DNA of 64,000 bases from Holophagaceae bacterium (GTDB lineage: Bacteria; Acidobacteriota; Holophagae; Holophagales; Holophagaceae), in contig JADJVL010000002.1 in assembly GCA_016710635.1 (NCBI GenBank), forward strand, positions 124,001-188,000, in the 5' to 3' direction. Each line of letters begins with the position of its first letter. Within the stretch, counting starts at the first letter, position 1. A model generated the notes under the pieces. The model saw only the letters and a program-made list of their open reading frames with translations, had not been told where the DNA came from and ran no database searches. The position numbers were made by a program, and so were the translations under genes. This document shows, one piece after another, positions 1 through 8,189 of this stretch.

Positions 1-441
1 GTCGCCGCCATCCAGTGGGAAGTCCTTGCGCAGGGGATGCCCCACGAAGTCCGGCCACATGAGGAGGCGCCGCAGGTCCGGGTGGCCTTCGAAGGGGATG
101 CCGAAGAGGTCGAACACTTCCCGCTCGAACCAGTCGGCGGTGCGGAACTTCAGGGCCAGGCTGGGGACGGCTTCCCCGTCCTCCACCCGCACCTTCAGGC
201 GCAGGCGCTCCTGGCTGGCGAGGTTCAGCCAGTGGTAGACCACGTCAAAGCGGGGCGCCCCGGTCCGATCCAGGAAGTCCACCGCCGTCACATCCACCAG
301 GAACTGGAAGCCCTCGGCGAAGAGCAGGTCCACCACCGCGAGGAAGCGGGCCTTCTCCACCACGATGGTGGCGTCGCCGCGGAAGTCGTGGCGCTCGGTG
401 ATGGCGCCGGGAAGCTGTTCTTCAAGATGCTCGATGACCAC
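1..441 (-). CDS. nuoC: NADH-quinone oxidoreductase subunit C (partial, 3' end off the left edge)
   Basis: NuoC is a peripheral-arm subunit of respiratory complex I, which passes electrons from NADH to quinone. Reading leftwards from 441 the first 147 codons are present and the gene runs off the window. Visible family features are the segment FDVVYHWLNLASQERLRLKV and, near the edge, the NuoC signature REVFDLFGIPFEGHPDLRRL followed by PDFVGHPLRKDFP. The start chosen is GTG at 441-439, because a good Shine-Dalgarno sequence (GGAAAGGA) lies about 8 bases upstream. It sits 19 bases after the nuoB stop, so nuoA, nuoB and nuoC form one operon that continues outside the window. Identification is firm; only the start codon is an inference. 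Confidence 0.93.
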   Translation of the reverse strand, partial: MVIEHLEEQLPGAITERHDFRGDATIVVEKARFLAVVDLLFAEGFQFLVDVTAVDFLDRTGAPRFDVVYHWLNLASQERLRLKVRVEDGEAVPSLALKFRTADWFEREVFDLFGIPFEGHPDLRRLLMWPDFVGHPLRKDFPLDGGD

Positions 442-460
442 GGGGCCGTCCTTTCCGTCG

Positions 461-1069
461 CTAGAAGATCGTGGCGACGCCGTTGTCGGCGGCGGACAGC
501 AGCATTTCATGCACCGCCTGGTGGCCCGTGAGGCCCTTCTCCGCCTCCAGGGCCCGCTGGCGGTCCAGGCTTTCGTAGAACCGCGCGATATGGTCCTTGC
601 GCATGGAGAGGCTTTCCTTCTCGATCTTCTCCTGCAGCTTCATGACGCCGCAGATCATGCTCTCGGGCCGGGGCGGGCAGCCGGGCACGTAGACGTCCAC
701 GGGGATGACCCGGTCGATGCCCTGCAGCGTGGCGTAGGTCCGGTACATGCCCCCGGTGGAGGCACAGACGCCCACGCTGATGACCCACTTGGGCTCGGCC
801 ATCTGGGCATAGATCGTGCGGATCACCGGCGCCATCTTGTTGGTCACCGTGCCGAGCACCAGCATCATGTCGCTCTGGCGGGGGCTGAAGCGCATGGCCT
901 CGGCGCCGAAGCGCGCCAGATCGTACTTGGAGGCCATCACGCTCATGAACTCGATGGCGCAGCAGGCGGTGCCGAAGGGCATGGGCCACAGGCTGTTCTT
1001 GCGGGCCCAGTTCACCACCGTGTCCAGCCGGGTGGTCACCACGGCGTCGTTGACGCTGCTGTCCAACAT
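461..1069 (-). CDS. nuoB: NADH-quinone oxidoreductase subunit B
   Basis: NuoB carries iron-sulfur cluster N2, the last electron carrier before quinone in complex I. The 202-residue product has the expected cysteines: the adjacent pair in FGTACCAIEFM (residues about 34-44), one in GVCASTGGMYR, and one in VDVYVPGCPPRPE. Open frame continues upstream inside nuoA, but the ATG at 1069 gives the normal family length and N-terminus (MLDSSVNDAVVTTRLD). It follows nuoA by two bases, so the two are probably translationally coupled. The C-terminal stretch after the last ligand (about 50 residues) is longer than in the shortest homologs but unremarkable. Confidence 0.96.
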   Translation of the reverse strand: MLDSSVNDAVVTTRLDTVVNWARKNSLWPMPFGTACCAIEFMSVMASKYDLARFGAEAMRFSPRQSDMMLVLGTVTNKMAPVIRTIYAQMAEPKWVISVGVCASTGGMYRTYATLQGIDRVIPVDVYVPGCPPRPESMICGVMKLQEKIEKESLSMRKDHIARFYESLDRQRALEAEKGLTGHQAVHEMLLSAADNGVATIF

Positions 1070-1071
1070 CG

Positions 1072-1452
1072 TCACTTCTCCCACTCGAAGGCGCCCTTGC
1101 CCCAGGCGTAGATGAAGCCCACGAGCAGGGTGGCGAAGAAGGCCAGCATGATCCAGAACGAGCCCAGGTTCTGCTTGTACTGGACCGCCCAGGGCAGCAG
1201 GAAGGCCGCTTCCACGTCGAACAGGATGAACAGCATGGCCGTCAGGTAGAACTTGACGCTGTAGCGGTGCCGGGCATTGGGCTGCTGGAGGGGCGCGCCG
1301 CATTCGAAGGGGGCCAGCTTTTCCGCCTGGGGGTTGTTGGGCTTGATCTTCGGGAGCAGCACCCCCGAGGCCACCAGGATGATCGCCCCCAGCGCGATCG
1401 CGACGAGGAGCAGGACGAGGACGCCGAGGAATGGGGAGATTGGGCTGGTCAT
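1072..1452 (-). CDS. nuoA: NADH-quinone oxidoreductase subunit A
   Basis: NuoA is a small membrane subunit of complex I at the junction of the membrane and peripheral arms. The 126-residue product has three predicted membrane helices: about residues 7-31, 66-88 and 97-115. It contains the conserved loop FECGAP (about 49-54), whose Cys is a family hallmark, and the acidic motif ILFDVEAAFLLPWA. It is the first gene of the nuo operon and is transcribed away from the TonB receptor gene. The operon promoter should lie in the 250 bases to its right. Confidence 0.95.
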   Translation of the reverse strand: MTSPISPFLGVLVLLLVAIALGAIILVASGVLLPKIKPNNPQAEKLAPFECGAPLQQPNARHRYSVKFYLTAMLFILFDVEAAFLLPWAVQYKQNLGSFWIMLAFFATLLVGFIYAWGKGAFEWEK

Positions 1453-1702
1453 GGGCGGGTTCCGGAACCCTTCATCCTACCCAGGCCCGGCGGCTCCGTC
1501 AGGTTCACGGCCGGGAAGTCGGGGAGCTTGTGATCTCCGGTAGGCGGATCCCGACTTCCATCGGCCCTTCGAGCCGCTCAAGGGTGGTGGAGCCATTCCT
1601 CCCCGCCTGCTGCGGCCTTCCGTGGGTCGGAGCCCTCCGACACTCTGGTTTCGGGTTTTGTCATTTAGTTGTCATACTTCCCGTCTTCACAACGGACCCC
1701 CC
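1453..1702. promoter_or_regulatory. Divergent promoter region between nuoA and the TonB receptor gene
   Basis: This gap separates two divergent genes and should hold promoters for both. I see no clear -35/-10 pair for either side. A perfect inverted repeat (GTCGGAG, 2-base loop, CTCCGAC) lies at 1626-1641, followed by a relatively T-rich stretch at 1647-1680 where TTGTCA and CATACT elements occur but too close together for a standard sigma70 promoter. The role of the hairpin is unknown; it could be an operator. Confidence 0.4.
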
Positions 1703-4480
1703 ATGCCCAGATCCCTCTCCTCGCGTTGCGCCCTGATTCTGGCCATGGCCGCAGGCGGATTTCTCCACGCCCAGAGCACCGCCGCAATCCGGGTCCACGT
1801 CCGGGATGGCCAGGGCCGCCCCCTCGCCGGCTACCGGGTGGTGCTGGAATCGGTGGAGCGCGGGGGCCAGCGGCAGCTGGTGTCCGATGCCGCGGGCATC
1901 GCCACCGCTTCGGGTCTGGTTCCGGGCCGCTACCGGGTCCAGCACCAGGAGGTCCAGCTCCGGGCGGACGAACTGGCCCAGGTGAACCTCACCGGCACGG
2001 AGGCTTCCGCCACCGTCGCGGTGGAGGCGGCTCCTTTCAAAGCGGAGACCAGCTCCGTAGGCCTGCAGACGCGCCTCGATGCGGCGGTGCTCGACCGGCT
2101 TCCCCTCGGCCCCCACCGCTATGTGGAGAACAGCTACCTCGTGCCGGGCATCACCCCCAGCGGCAAGCCCGAACCCGTGGTGCTGGGCTCCATGCTGGAT
2201 GCCAACGCCTTCCAGGTGGACGGCATGAGCACAAACCTCAGCTCCACCGGCCGCTTCGGCATGAACCTCTCCACCGAGATCGTCGACAGCCAGGTCATGA
2301 CCACGGGCGGGCATAAGGCCGAGGTCGGCTTTGCCAGCGGGGCGGTGTTCAACCTGGTCACCAAGAGCGGAACCAACCTGTTCCAGGGTTCGGTCTTCGG
2401 GAGCCTCATCAGCCGCGGACTGAACGCGAAGCCCGGGGCCGGCAAGACCAACTTCCCCGAAGAACGCCCCACGAATTCCAGGGAGTTCGGCTTTTCCGTG
2501 GGCGGTCCCCTCCTGAAGGACAAACTCTTCTACTTCGTGTCCTGGAACAAGCAGCGCCTCGACCTGGATTTCGAAAACGTGCAGCCCATCGGGGCCGCGG
2601 CCCCGGAACGCCGGACCCAGGCGGAGGACCGCGAGTACCGCTTCGTCAAGCTGACCTGGATGGCCAGCGCCGACCATCGCCTGGAGCTGAGCTGGTTCGG
2701 GGATCCGGTCACCCAGAAGAACTTCGACTCCGCCGGCAACCCCGCCCTCAAGGACTTCCAGCTCCCGGACCGGACCCGCGGCGGCAACAGCTTCCTCCTC
2801 AAGCACGTGGGAATGCTGGGAGGCGCGCTGACCTGGGAGAACACCCTGGGCCTGCACCGCACCGACTTCAACTGGTCCCCCGCCACCCCGGGCGCCGGGC
2901 CCTCCCGGAAGCAGCTGGACGCGCCCTTCAGCGAAACCTTCGGCCAGTACCCGGAGGAGCGCCTCGAAAAGATCAGGAACCTGACCTTCAAGAGCGAGGT
3001 CTCCTTCTATGCCACGGGTCACCAGGTCAAGACCGGCCTCCAGGCCCTGTGGTCGGACTTCACCCGCGCCTACCTCCGCCCCAGCGGCGGCCTGGCCTAC
3101 ACGGACCGGGCGGCGGGCGGCTCCGGTCCCAGCGCCGGCGATCTCACCACCATCCGCGCCGGGCTGGCCGCCCTCAACGGCGGCAGCACCTACAACTACG
3201 CCAACGGGGACAGCCTGGCCACCGCCAGTCCCGTCTCAGGGCAACTGGTGGGCGGCCGGCTGAGCTACCTCTACCAGCGCACCCTCTCCGATCTCGATGC
3301 CTACGGGAACGCCCTCAAATCCAAGAACCTCGGTGTCTTCGCCCAGGACGACTGGGCCTTCGCCCCCCGCTGGACCGCCCACCTGGGCCTCCGGGCCGAC
3401 AAGGTCTCCGTGGACGGCGAGGACGGCCGTGAACTCTATTCCGAAACCCTCACCAGCCCCCGCCTCGGCCTTTCCTGGGATCCCGATGGGAAGGGCGGCG
3501 CCCGGGTCTTCGCCTATTTCGGCCGCATCTTCAGCCCTCCGGCCCCGGGCAACCTGAGGCCCGCGGGCGCCACCACCGACGGGCCCTCCACCGTGCGCCA
3601 GGTCTGGATCCCCTCCCTTGGCGAATGGAAGACTTTTGCCAGCGCCGGCGTCGTGGTCCCCAAGACCCTGGCCCTCGGGGGCTCCCTCAAGGCCCCGAAG
3701 ACGGACCTGATCCAGTTTGGCGGGGAGAAGCTGCAGGCGATTCCCGGGCTCGGGACTTGGGTGCTGGAAGGTGTGCTGACCTACAAGAAGATGTCGGACC
3801 TGCTGGATACCTACAACCCGGCCTGGGGCTACCTCCAGCCCTCCGATGTCGGCCTTTCCGCCTTTCCCGCCGGCGGCACCCGCGTCATCGCCAACCTCCC
3901 CGGCCTGAGCCGCACCTATAAGGGCTTCGACCTGATCGCGCACCGCAGCTTCGAAGGCGGACACCGCATCCAGGTCAGCTACACCCATGGGGACCTGCGC
4001 GGCAATTCGGAAGTCGGCGGCGTGGCGGCGGCCTCCGCCACGAACACGGGCTTCGCGCAGGTGCCCAGCCTGCGCCAGGACTACCGCCTGGGGGCCTATG
4101 ACGGTCCCCTCAACGAGAACATCACCCACTTCGTCAAAGCCTGGGGCTCGGCGCGCCTGCCCTGGGAACTGGAGCTGTCCGCCTTCCTCCAGGTCCGCTC
4201 GGGCCTGCGCTACAGCCGCCTCGTGAAAGCCTCCGGCGACAACGTGCTGGAGCCCGGCGCCACCCGCGGCTCCGAGCAGCTGCCCTGGTCCCGCACCCTC
4301 GACCTGAGTCTCGCCCGGGCCTGGAAGCTGGACGCCTTGACCTTGCGGGCGGCCCTCGAGGTCTTCAACCTCACCAACGATCAGCCCCTCAGCCTCATCA
4401 ACAACATCGCCCCCGCCTTCACCGCAGGGAACTACCAGCAGCCCCGCGTGGTGCAGTTCAGCTTCCGGGCGAGCTTCTAG
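1703..4480 (+). CDS. TonB-dependent receptor with N-terminal carboxypeptidase-regulatory-like domain
   Basis: This is an outer-membrane beta-barrel transporter of 925 residues, of the Oar-like class common in Acidobacteriota. The start at 1703 gives a clear signal peptide (cleavage near HAQS, residue 23-24); the open frame upstream of it looks non-coding. Residues about 27-95 form a beta-sandwich of the CarboxypepD_reg type (IRVHVRDGQGRPLAGYRVVL, then GLVPGRYRV). A plug domain follows (VLDRLPLGPHRYVENSYLVP, FQVDGMSTN), then a barrel of alternating strands ending in FSFRASF with the terminal Phe typical of barrel proteins. The substrate cannot be read from sequence. No TonB or SusD-like partner is adjacent, and the next gene downstream belongs to an unrelated set. 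Confidence 0.9.
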   Translation: MPRSLSSRCALILAMAAGGFLHAQSTAAIRVHVRDGQGRPLAGYRVVLESVERGGQRQLVSDAAGIATASGLVPGRYRVQHQEVQLRADELAQVNLTGTEASATVAVEAAPFKAETSSVGLQTRLDAAVLDRLPLGPHRYVENSYLVPGITPSGKPEPVVLGSMLDANAFQVDGMSTNLSSTGRFGMNLSTEIVDSQVMTTGGHKAEVGFASGAVFNLVTKSGTNLFQGSVFGSLISRGLNAKPGAGKTNFPEERPTNSREFGFSVGGPLLKDKLFYFVSWNKQRLDLDFENVQPIGAAAPERRTQAEDREYRFVKLTWMASADHRLELSWFGDPVTQKNFDSAGNPALKDFQLPDRTRGGNSFLLKHVGMLGGALTWENTLGLHRTDFNWSPATPGAGPSRKQLDAPFSETFGQYPEERLEKIRNLTFKSEVSFYATGHQVKTGLQALWSDFTRAYLRPSGGLAYTDRAAGGSGPSAGDLTTIRAGLAALNGGSTYNYANGDSLATASPVSGQLVGGRLSYLYQRTLSDLDAYGNALKSKNLGVFAQDDWAFAPRWTAHLGLRADKVSVDGEDGRELYSETLTSPRLGLSWDPDGKGGARVFAYFGRIFSPPAPGNLRPAGATTDGPSTVRQVWIPSLGEWKTFASAGVVVPKTLALGGSLKAPKTDLIQFGGEKLQAIPGLGTWVLEGVLTYKKMSDLLDTYNPAWGYLQPSDVGLSAFPAGGTRVIANLPGLSRTYKGFDLIAHRSFEGGHRIQVSYTHGDLRGNSEVGGVAAASATNTGFAQVPSLRQDYRLGAYDGPLNENITHFVKAWGSARLPWELELSAFLQVRSGLRYSRLVKASGDNVLEPGATRGSEQLPWSRTLDLSLARAWKLDALTLRAALEVFNLTNDQPLSLINNIAPAFTAGNYQQPRVVQFSFRASF

Positions 4481-4535
4481 CCGGCCTGGGCCCTTCCGCC
4501 CATCCAGGCTAGAATGGAGGGTTCCCGAGGCCCGC

Positions 4536-4793
4536 ATGTCCGACCTGAAGCTCCGCGTGAAGACCATGATCATCGAGCGCCTCAAGCTCGAAGGCATGAC
4601 CCCCGACCAGATCGACGACGTGGCGCCCCTCTTCGGCGAAGGCCTGGGCCTGGATTCCATCGACGCCCTGGAGCTGGTGCTGGGCATCGAGCAGACCTTC
4701 GGGGTCAAGATCGAGGACGAGGCCGCCGGCATGAAGGCCTTCAAGAACGTGGACTCCCTGACCGCCTTCATCGCGGAGCATCAGCCCGCCTGA
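4536..4793 (+). CDS. Acyl carrier protein
   Basis: An 85-residue acyl carrier protein with the 4'-phosphopantetheine attachment site GLGLDSIDALEL (Ser41). The LDSIDALEL form, rather than the DSLDTVEL of housekeeping AcpP, resembles carrier proteins of aryl-polyene, flexirubin and dialkylresorcinol-type clusters. Its stop codon overlaps the next gene (TGATG), so carrier protein and dehydratase are translationally coupled. With the two ketosynthase-like genes that follow it forms a small dedicated set, not the main fatty-acid operon. No ketoreductase or acyltransferase is present, so it probably borrows those from elsewhere. The product made is unknown. Confidence 0.92.
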   Translation: MSDLKLRVKTMIIERLKLEGMTPDQIDDVAPLFGEGLGLDSIDALELVLGIEQTFGVKIEDEAAGMKAFKNVDSLTAFIAEHQPA

Positions 4794-5200
4794 TGACCGA
4801 TGTCCTGGGCCAGCTCCCCCACCGCTTTCCCTTCCTGCTCGTGGACCGGGTGGTGGAGCGGGAGATCGGCGTGCGGGTGGTGGCGGAAAAGCTCCTGACG
4901 GCGGGCGAGCCCTACTTCCTTGGCCATTTCGAGGACCGGCCCATCCTCCCCGGCGTCCTCATGATCGAGATGCTGGCCCAGGCCGGCGGCTTCCTGGAGG
5001 CGGAGCCCCTCCATGGAAAGGCCATCTTCCTGGCGCAAATCCTCGACGCCCGTTTCAAGGGGCCGGCCTTCCCCGGCGACCGGCTGCGGCTGGAAGTGAA
5101 GCCCGAAGCGAGTTTCGGGGGGCTGCTCCGGATCGAAGGCACGGTCAGCTGCGAAGGCCGCGCCCTTTGCACGGCGAAGCTCCTCTTGAAGAAGATGTAG
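4793..5200 (+). CDS. FabZ-like 3-hydroxyacyl-ACP dehydratase
   Basis: A 135-residue single hot-dog-fold protein. It should remove water from 3-hydroxyacyl chains on the adjacent carrier protein. It has the N-terminal FabZ motif PHRFPFLLVDRV (residues 9-20) and the active-site segment GHFEDRPILPGVLMIEMLAQ. By alignment to FabZ the catalytic pair is His45 and Glu59, spaced 14 residues as in the family. The start ATG overlaps the acp stop by one base; longer upstream open frame is the shadow of acp. Length is slightly below FabZ (about 140-150), with an acceptable C-terminus. It could equally act in a specialised polyene pathway. Confidence 0.88.
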   Translation: MTDVLGQLPHRFPFLLVDRVVEREIGVRVVAEKLLTAGEPYFLGHFEDRPILPGVLMIEMLAQAGGFLEAEPLHGKAIFLAQILDARFKGPAFPGDRLRLEVKPEASFGGLLRIEGTVSCEGRALCTAKLLLKKM

Positions 5201-5202
5201 GC

Positions 5203-6402
5203 ATGCAGCGCCGCGTCGTCATCACCGGTTTCGGTTTCGTCTCCAGCCTGGCCCTGGACCGGGAGGGCACCTGGTCCCGCATGCTGGAAGGCCATCACGG
5301 CCTGCGGCGGCAGACGAAGCTCGACCTGCCCCTCGAGCCCGCACAGACGGCGGCGGAGGTAGATCTTCCCGACGGCGCCGGGGCCGGGCCCCGGGCCACC
5401 TTCTGCGAGCGCATGGCCCGCGTCGCCCTGGCGGAGGCCCTGCGGACTTCGAAGGGCACGGAAGGACTGGATCCCCGCCGCGTCGGCGTCTTCCAGGGCG
5501 CGGGCACCTCCGGCATGCCCGTGGCCGAAACCTACCTGCAGAACCGAATGGCGGGGCGCTGGCCCGGAGCCACCGAAGCCATCTACCAGACGCCCGCCGT
5601 CGTCACCGATGTCCTCGCCGCGGAACTGGGCGCCTGGGGTGCCCGGAGCACCGTCATGAACGCCTGCTCCTCCTCCCTCCTCGCCATCGGCCAGGCCTTC
5701 GAACGCATCGCCGGCGGCGCCCTGGATCTGGCCGTCGCCGGGGCGGCGGAAGGCCTCTGCCGCACGACCTACGCGGGCTTCGCCAGCCTCAAGGCCATGG
5801 ATCCCGCCTTCAACCGGCCTTTTTCCCGGGACCGGGGCGGCTTGAACCTGGGGGAGGCTGCCGTGCAGTTCGTCCTCGAGCCTTTGGAGCAGGCGCGCGC
5901 CCGGGGCGCGGTGATCTTCGCCGAAGTCCTCGGCTACGGCGCCTCCATGGACGCCCACCATCCCACCGCGCCGCATCCCGAAGGCCTTGGCGCCGCCCGG
6001 GCCATGGGAATGGCGCTGCGCATGGCGCGCCTGGAGCCTTCCGGTGTGGACCTCGTGAGCGCCCACGGCACCGCCACCCCGGCCAATGACGGCGCCGAAA
6101 CCCTGGCCATCCGGCGAGCCTTCGGGGAGGCGGCGGACCTCCTTTCCGTCACCTCCAGCAAGAGCCAGTTCGGCCACACCCTGGGCGCCGCCGGGGCCGT
6201 GGGGGCCGGGGTCGCCGTGCTCGCCCTCCGGGATCAGGTGGTGAGCCCCACCCTGCGCCTGGTTGATCCGGATCCGGTCTGCGATCTGGACTGCACGCCC
6301 CTCCAGGCCAAGCCGCGGCGGGTCCGCGCGGCGCTGGTCAACGCCTTTGCCTTCGGCGGCAACAACGTCAGCCTGGCCCTGCGGCGCTGGGAGGGCCTGT
6401 GA
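5203..6402 (+). CDS. Beta-ketoacyl-ACP synthase (FabF/KAS II type), catalytically complete
   Basis: A 399-residue thiolase-fold condensing enzyme that extends acyl chains on a carrier protein. All catalytic residues are visible: Cys155 in MNACSSSLLAIG, the first His in VSAHGTATPAND, and Lys/His in KSQFGHTLGAAGA. The C-terminus NAFAFGGNNVSLAL is typical. The start at 5203 gives the usual MxRRVVITG opening and lies 2 bases after the dehydratase stop. Its stop overlaps the start of the next gene by 4 bases (GTGA), pairing it with a ketosynthase-like protein that lacks catalytic residues. That arrangement resembles the ketosynthase/chain-length-factor pair of type II polyketide and aryl-polyene systems. 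Confidence 0.9.
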   Translation: MQRRVVITGFGFVSSLALDREGTWSRMLEGHHGLRRQTKLDLPLEPAQTAAEVDLPDGAGAGPRATFCERMARVALAEALRTSKGTEGLDPRRVGVFQGAGTSGMPVAETYLQNRMAGRWPGATEAIYQTPAVVTDVLAAELGAWGARSTVMNACSSSLLAIGQAFERIAGGALDLAVAGAAEGLCRTTYAGFASLKAMDPAFNRPFSRDRGGLNLGEAAVQFVLEPLEQARARGAVIFAEVLGYGASMDAHHPTAPHPEGLGAARAMGMALRMARLEPSGVDLVSAHGTATPANDGAETLAIRRAFGEAADLLSVTSSKSQFGHTLGAAGAVGAGVAVLALRDQVVSPTLRLVDPDPVCDLDCTPLQAKPRRVRAALVNAFAFGGNNVSLALRRWEGL

Positions 6403-7487
6403 ACGGCGCCCCGGATCTTGAACTCGTCATCACCGGCGCCGGCCTGGTGCTGCCCTGCGGGGATGGGCTGGACACCGCGCGGGCGGCCTGGTCGGCGCGA
6501 ACGCCCGCCTTCCGCGACCTGCCTCCGAACGCCGGCGAAGGCCGCGGCGCCGCCTGCACCGCCTTCGATCCGGCCGGCATCATTCCTCCGATGCAATTGC
6601 GCCGCCTGGACCGGCCCTCCCGCTTCGCCTGGGGCGCCGTGCACCACGCCCTGCGGGACGCGGACCTCGACGCGCGGGCCCTCGGGGATCGCATTGGCAT
6701 GGCGGTCGGCACCCTCACCGCCGGCAGCGAGGCCTCCGAGACCTTCATGCGGCCCTACTTCACCAAGGGGCCGGAAGGCGCCTCGCCCATGGTCTTCCCG
6801 AACTGCGTGGCCAATGCACCTTCGGGACACGTGGCCCTGGCCTTCGGCATCAAGGGACCCAGCAGCAGCCAGCTGGACCGTGAGAACGCCTTCTTTGCAG
6901 CCCTCGACCAGGCCCGCTGGTGGCTCGCTGCGGACATGGCGGACGCCGTCCTCGTGATCGGCACCGACGGTCTGTTCCCCCTGCTGGTGGAATTGATGCA
7001 GCGCGCCAGGCTCGCGGCCCGCCACGGGAATCCCCTGCCCCACCAGGCCACGGGGCTCCTGCCCGGCGAAGGCGCCCAGGCCTTCGTGGTGGAACGGGCG
7101 GACCGCGCCGCCGCCCGCGGGGCCAGGGTCCGCGCCCGCATCCTCGCCCTGGCTTCGGCGAGCGAAGGCTCCGATGACGCCGAACACCGCCGTGCCGCCC
7201 TCGCCTTCGCGGTCCGATCGGCCTTGGGCTCGAGCACGCCGAGTGCCTGGATCGCCGGGGCCAACGGCCACCCGCGCCTCGACGCCACGGAAGCGGGCCT
7301 GTGCGAAGCCTTCCCGGGACTCCCCGCACCGGCCCATCCCAAGGCCCTCTGGGGCGAACCCGGAGGTTCCGGCGGTCAGCTCCTGGGAGCGGCCCTCCTG
7401 GAAGCCCCCGGCCTCGTGCTCATCAGCGCTCCCGCCAGCTTCGGCTCCCAGTTCGCCGCCCTGGTCGAGACCCTGCCAATTCCCTGA
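6399..7487 (+). CDS. Ketosynthase-like protein without catalytic residues (chain-length-factor-like)
   Basis: A 362-residue thiolase-fold protein starting at GTG 6399, overlapping the ketosynthase gene by 4 bases. The fold is recognisable from ELVITGAGLVLPCG, GMAVGTLTAGSE and AFGIKGPSSSQLDREN. The position of the nucleophilic Cys holds Glu162 by alignment. The first catalytic His region reads GANGHPRLDATEAG instead of HGTxTxxND, and the KxxxGH region reads WGEPGGSGGQLLGA, so both His residues are missing. In polyketide chain-length factors the Cys is usually Gln and the subunit pairs with an active ketosynthase to set chain length. A heterodimer with the upstream protein is therefore the likely role. 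It is about 40 residues shorter than FabF. Confidence 0.82.
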   Translation: MNGAPDLELVITGAGLVLPCGDGLDTARAAWSARTPAFRDLPPNAGEGRGAACTAFDPAGIIPPMQLRRLDRPSRFAWGAVHHALRDADLDARALGDRIGMAVGTLTAGSEASETFMRPYFTKGPEGASPMVFPNCVANAPSGHVALAFGIKGPSSSQLDRENAFFAALDQARWWLAADMADAVLVIGTDGLFPLLVELMQRARLAARHGNPLPHQATGLLPGEGAQAFVVERADRAAARGARVRARILALASASEGSDDAEHRRAALAFAVRSALGSSTPSAWIAGANGHPRLDATEAGLCEAFPGLPAPAHPKALWGEPGGSGGQLLGAALLEAPGLVLISAPASFGSQFAALVETLPIP

Positions 7488-7507
7488 AGACCCGATACGC
7501 TCACGGC

Positions 7508-8128
7508 ATGGCCTTCCGAGATCCCCAGCCCCTCGCCCTGAGCCGCCAGTCCGTGCTGCTGGTGACGGCGGTGGGGGTGGGGCTGATCGCCATGAGCTAC
7601 ATCCTGGGCGTGCAGGTGGGGAAGGGCAGCGCGAGCCTACGCAGGCCCGACGCCAAGAGCACCGACCAGCAGTTGAAGGAATTGCCCGAGCCCCTGCTGG
7701 ACCAGCTCAAGCTCTTCCAGCCCACGGAAAGGCCCGAGGACGCGAAGGCTCCCGCGGCGCTCGCGGCTGGAACTCCGCCCGGCCCCGCGGCTGCTCCTAA
7801 GGAAGCCTCGAAACCAGAGCCGAAAACCGAAACCAAGCCCGAAGCGAAGACAGAGGCCAAGGCCGCTGTCAAAACCGAGGCTGCCCCCGCCCCAAAGGGT
7901 GGGACCGGCGAGCAGTGGACCCTGCAACTGGTGTCCACCGGAGAGAAGGCGGAGGCGGACCGCGTGGCCGCCAAGGCCAAGGCGTCCGGCTTCCCGGCCC
8001 GGGTGATGAAGGATGGCAAGACCTGGAAGGTCCGCCTGGTCAAGGCCGCCCCCAAGGAGGCCGCGGATGCCGCGGCCGAAAAGATGCGGGGCGCGGGCTT
8101 CAAGCCCTTCGCCGTCCGGGCGGACTGA
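7508..8128 (+). CDS. SPOR-domain protein, single-pass membrane anchor
   Basis: A 206-residue protein with an N-terminal cytoplasmic tail, one membrane helix (about residues 15-36), a Lys/Glu/Ala/Pro-rich linker (about 65-130) and a C-terminal SPOR-like domain (about 133-206: QWTLQLVSTGEKAEADRVAA, then KTWKVRLVKAAPKEAADAAA). SPOR domains bind denuded glycan strands of peptidoglycan and gather at the division septum. The start at 7508 follows the previous gene by 20 bases; longer upstream open frame lies inside that gene. A role in cell division or envelope maintenance is inferred from architecture only. It is followed by the lysine riboswitch leader of a separate unit. Confidence 0.85.
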   Translation: MAFRDPQPLALSRQSVLLVTAVGVGLIAMSYILGVQVGKGSASLRRPDAKSTDQQLKELPEPLLDQLKLFQPTERPEDAKAPAALAAGTPPGPAAAPKEASKPEPKTETKPEAKTEAKAAVKTEAAPAPKGGTGEQWTLQLVSTGEKAEADRVAAKAKASGFPARVMKDGKTWKVRLVKAAPKEAADAAAEKMRGAGFKPFAVRAD

Positions 8129-8189
8129 GCCCTCCGGCAGCACCCTCTGCTCCTTGGGACTTGATCCCGCCGGGCCGCCTTGAGAAGCT
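8129..8189 (+). promoter_or_regulatory. Gap before the lysine leader; promoter of the lysine operon expected here
   Basis: Sixty bases between the SPOR gene stop and the start of the riboswitch fold. The transcription start of the lysine operon must lie here or slightly upstream. A TTGGGA element at 8154-8159 is the only -35-like sequence I noticed, and no convincing -10 follows, so the promoter is placed by position rather than by sequence. Confidence 0.3.

Noticed and set aside
4476..4513. CTAGCC...CCAGGCTAG inverted repeat after the TonB receptor gene as a terminator
   Set aside because: The stem is short and bulged, no T-run follows, and acp starts 23 bases later.
3236..4771. Minus-strand open frame opposite the TonB receptor and acp
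   Set aside because: No recognisable protein pattern, and both plus-strand genes are certain.
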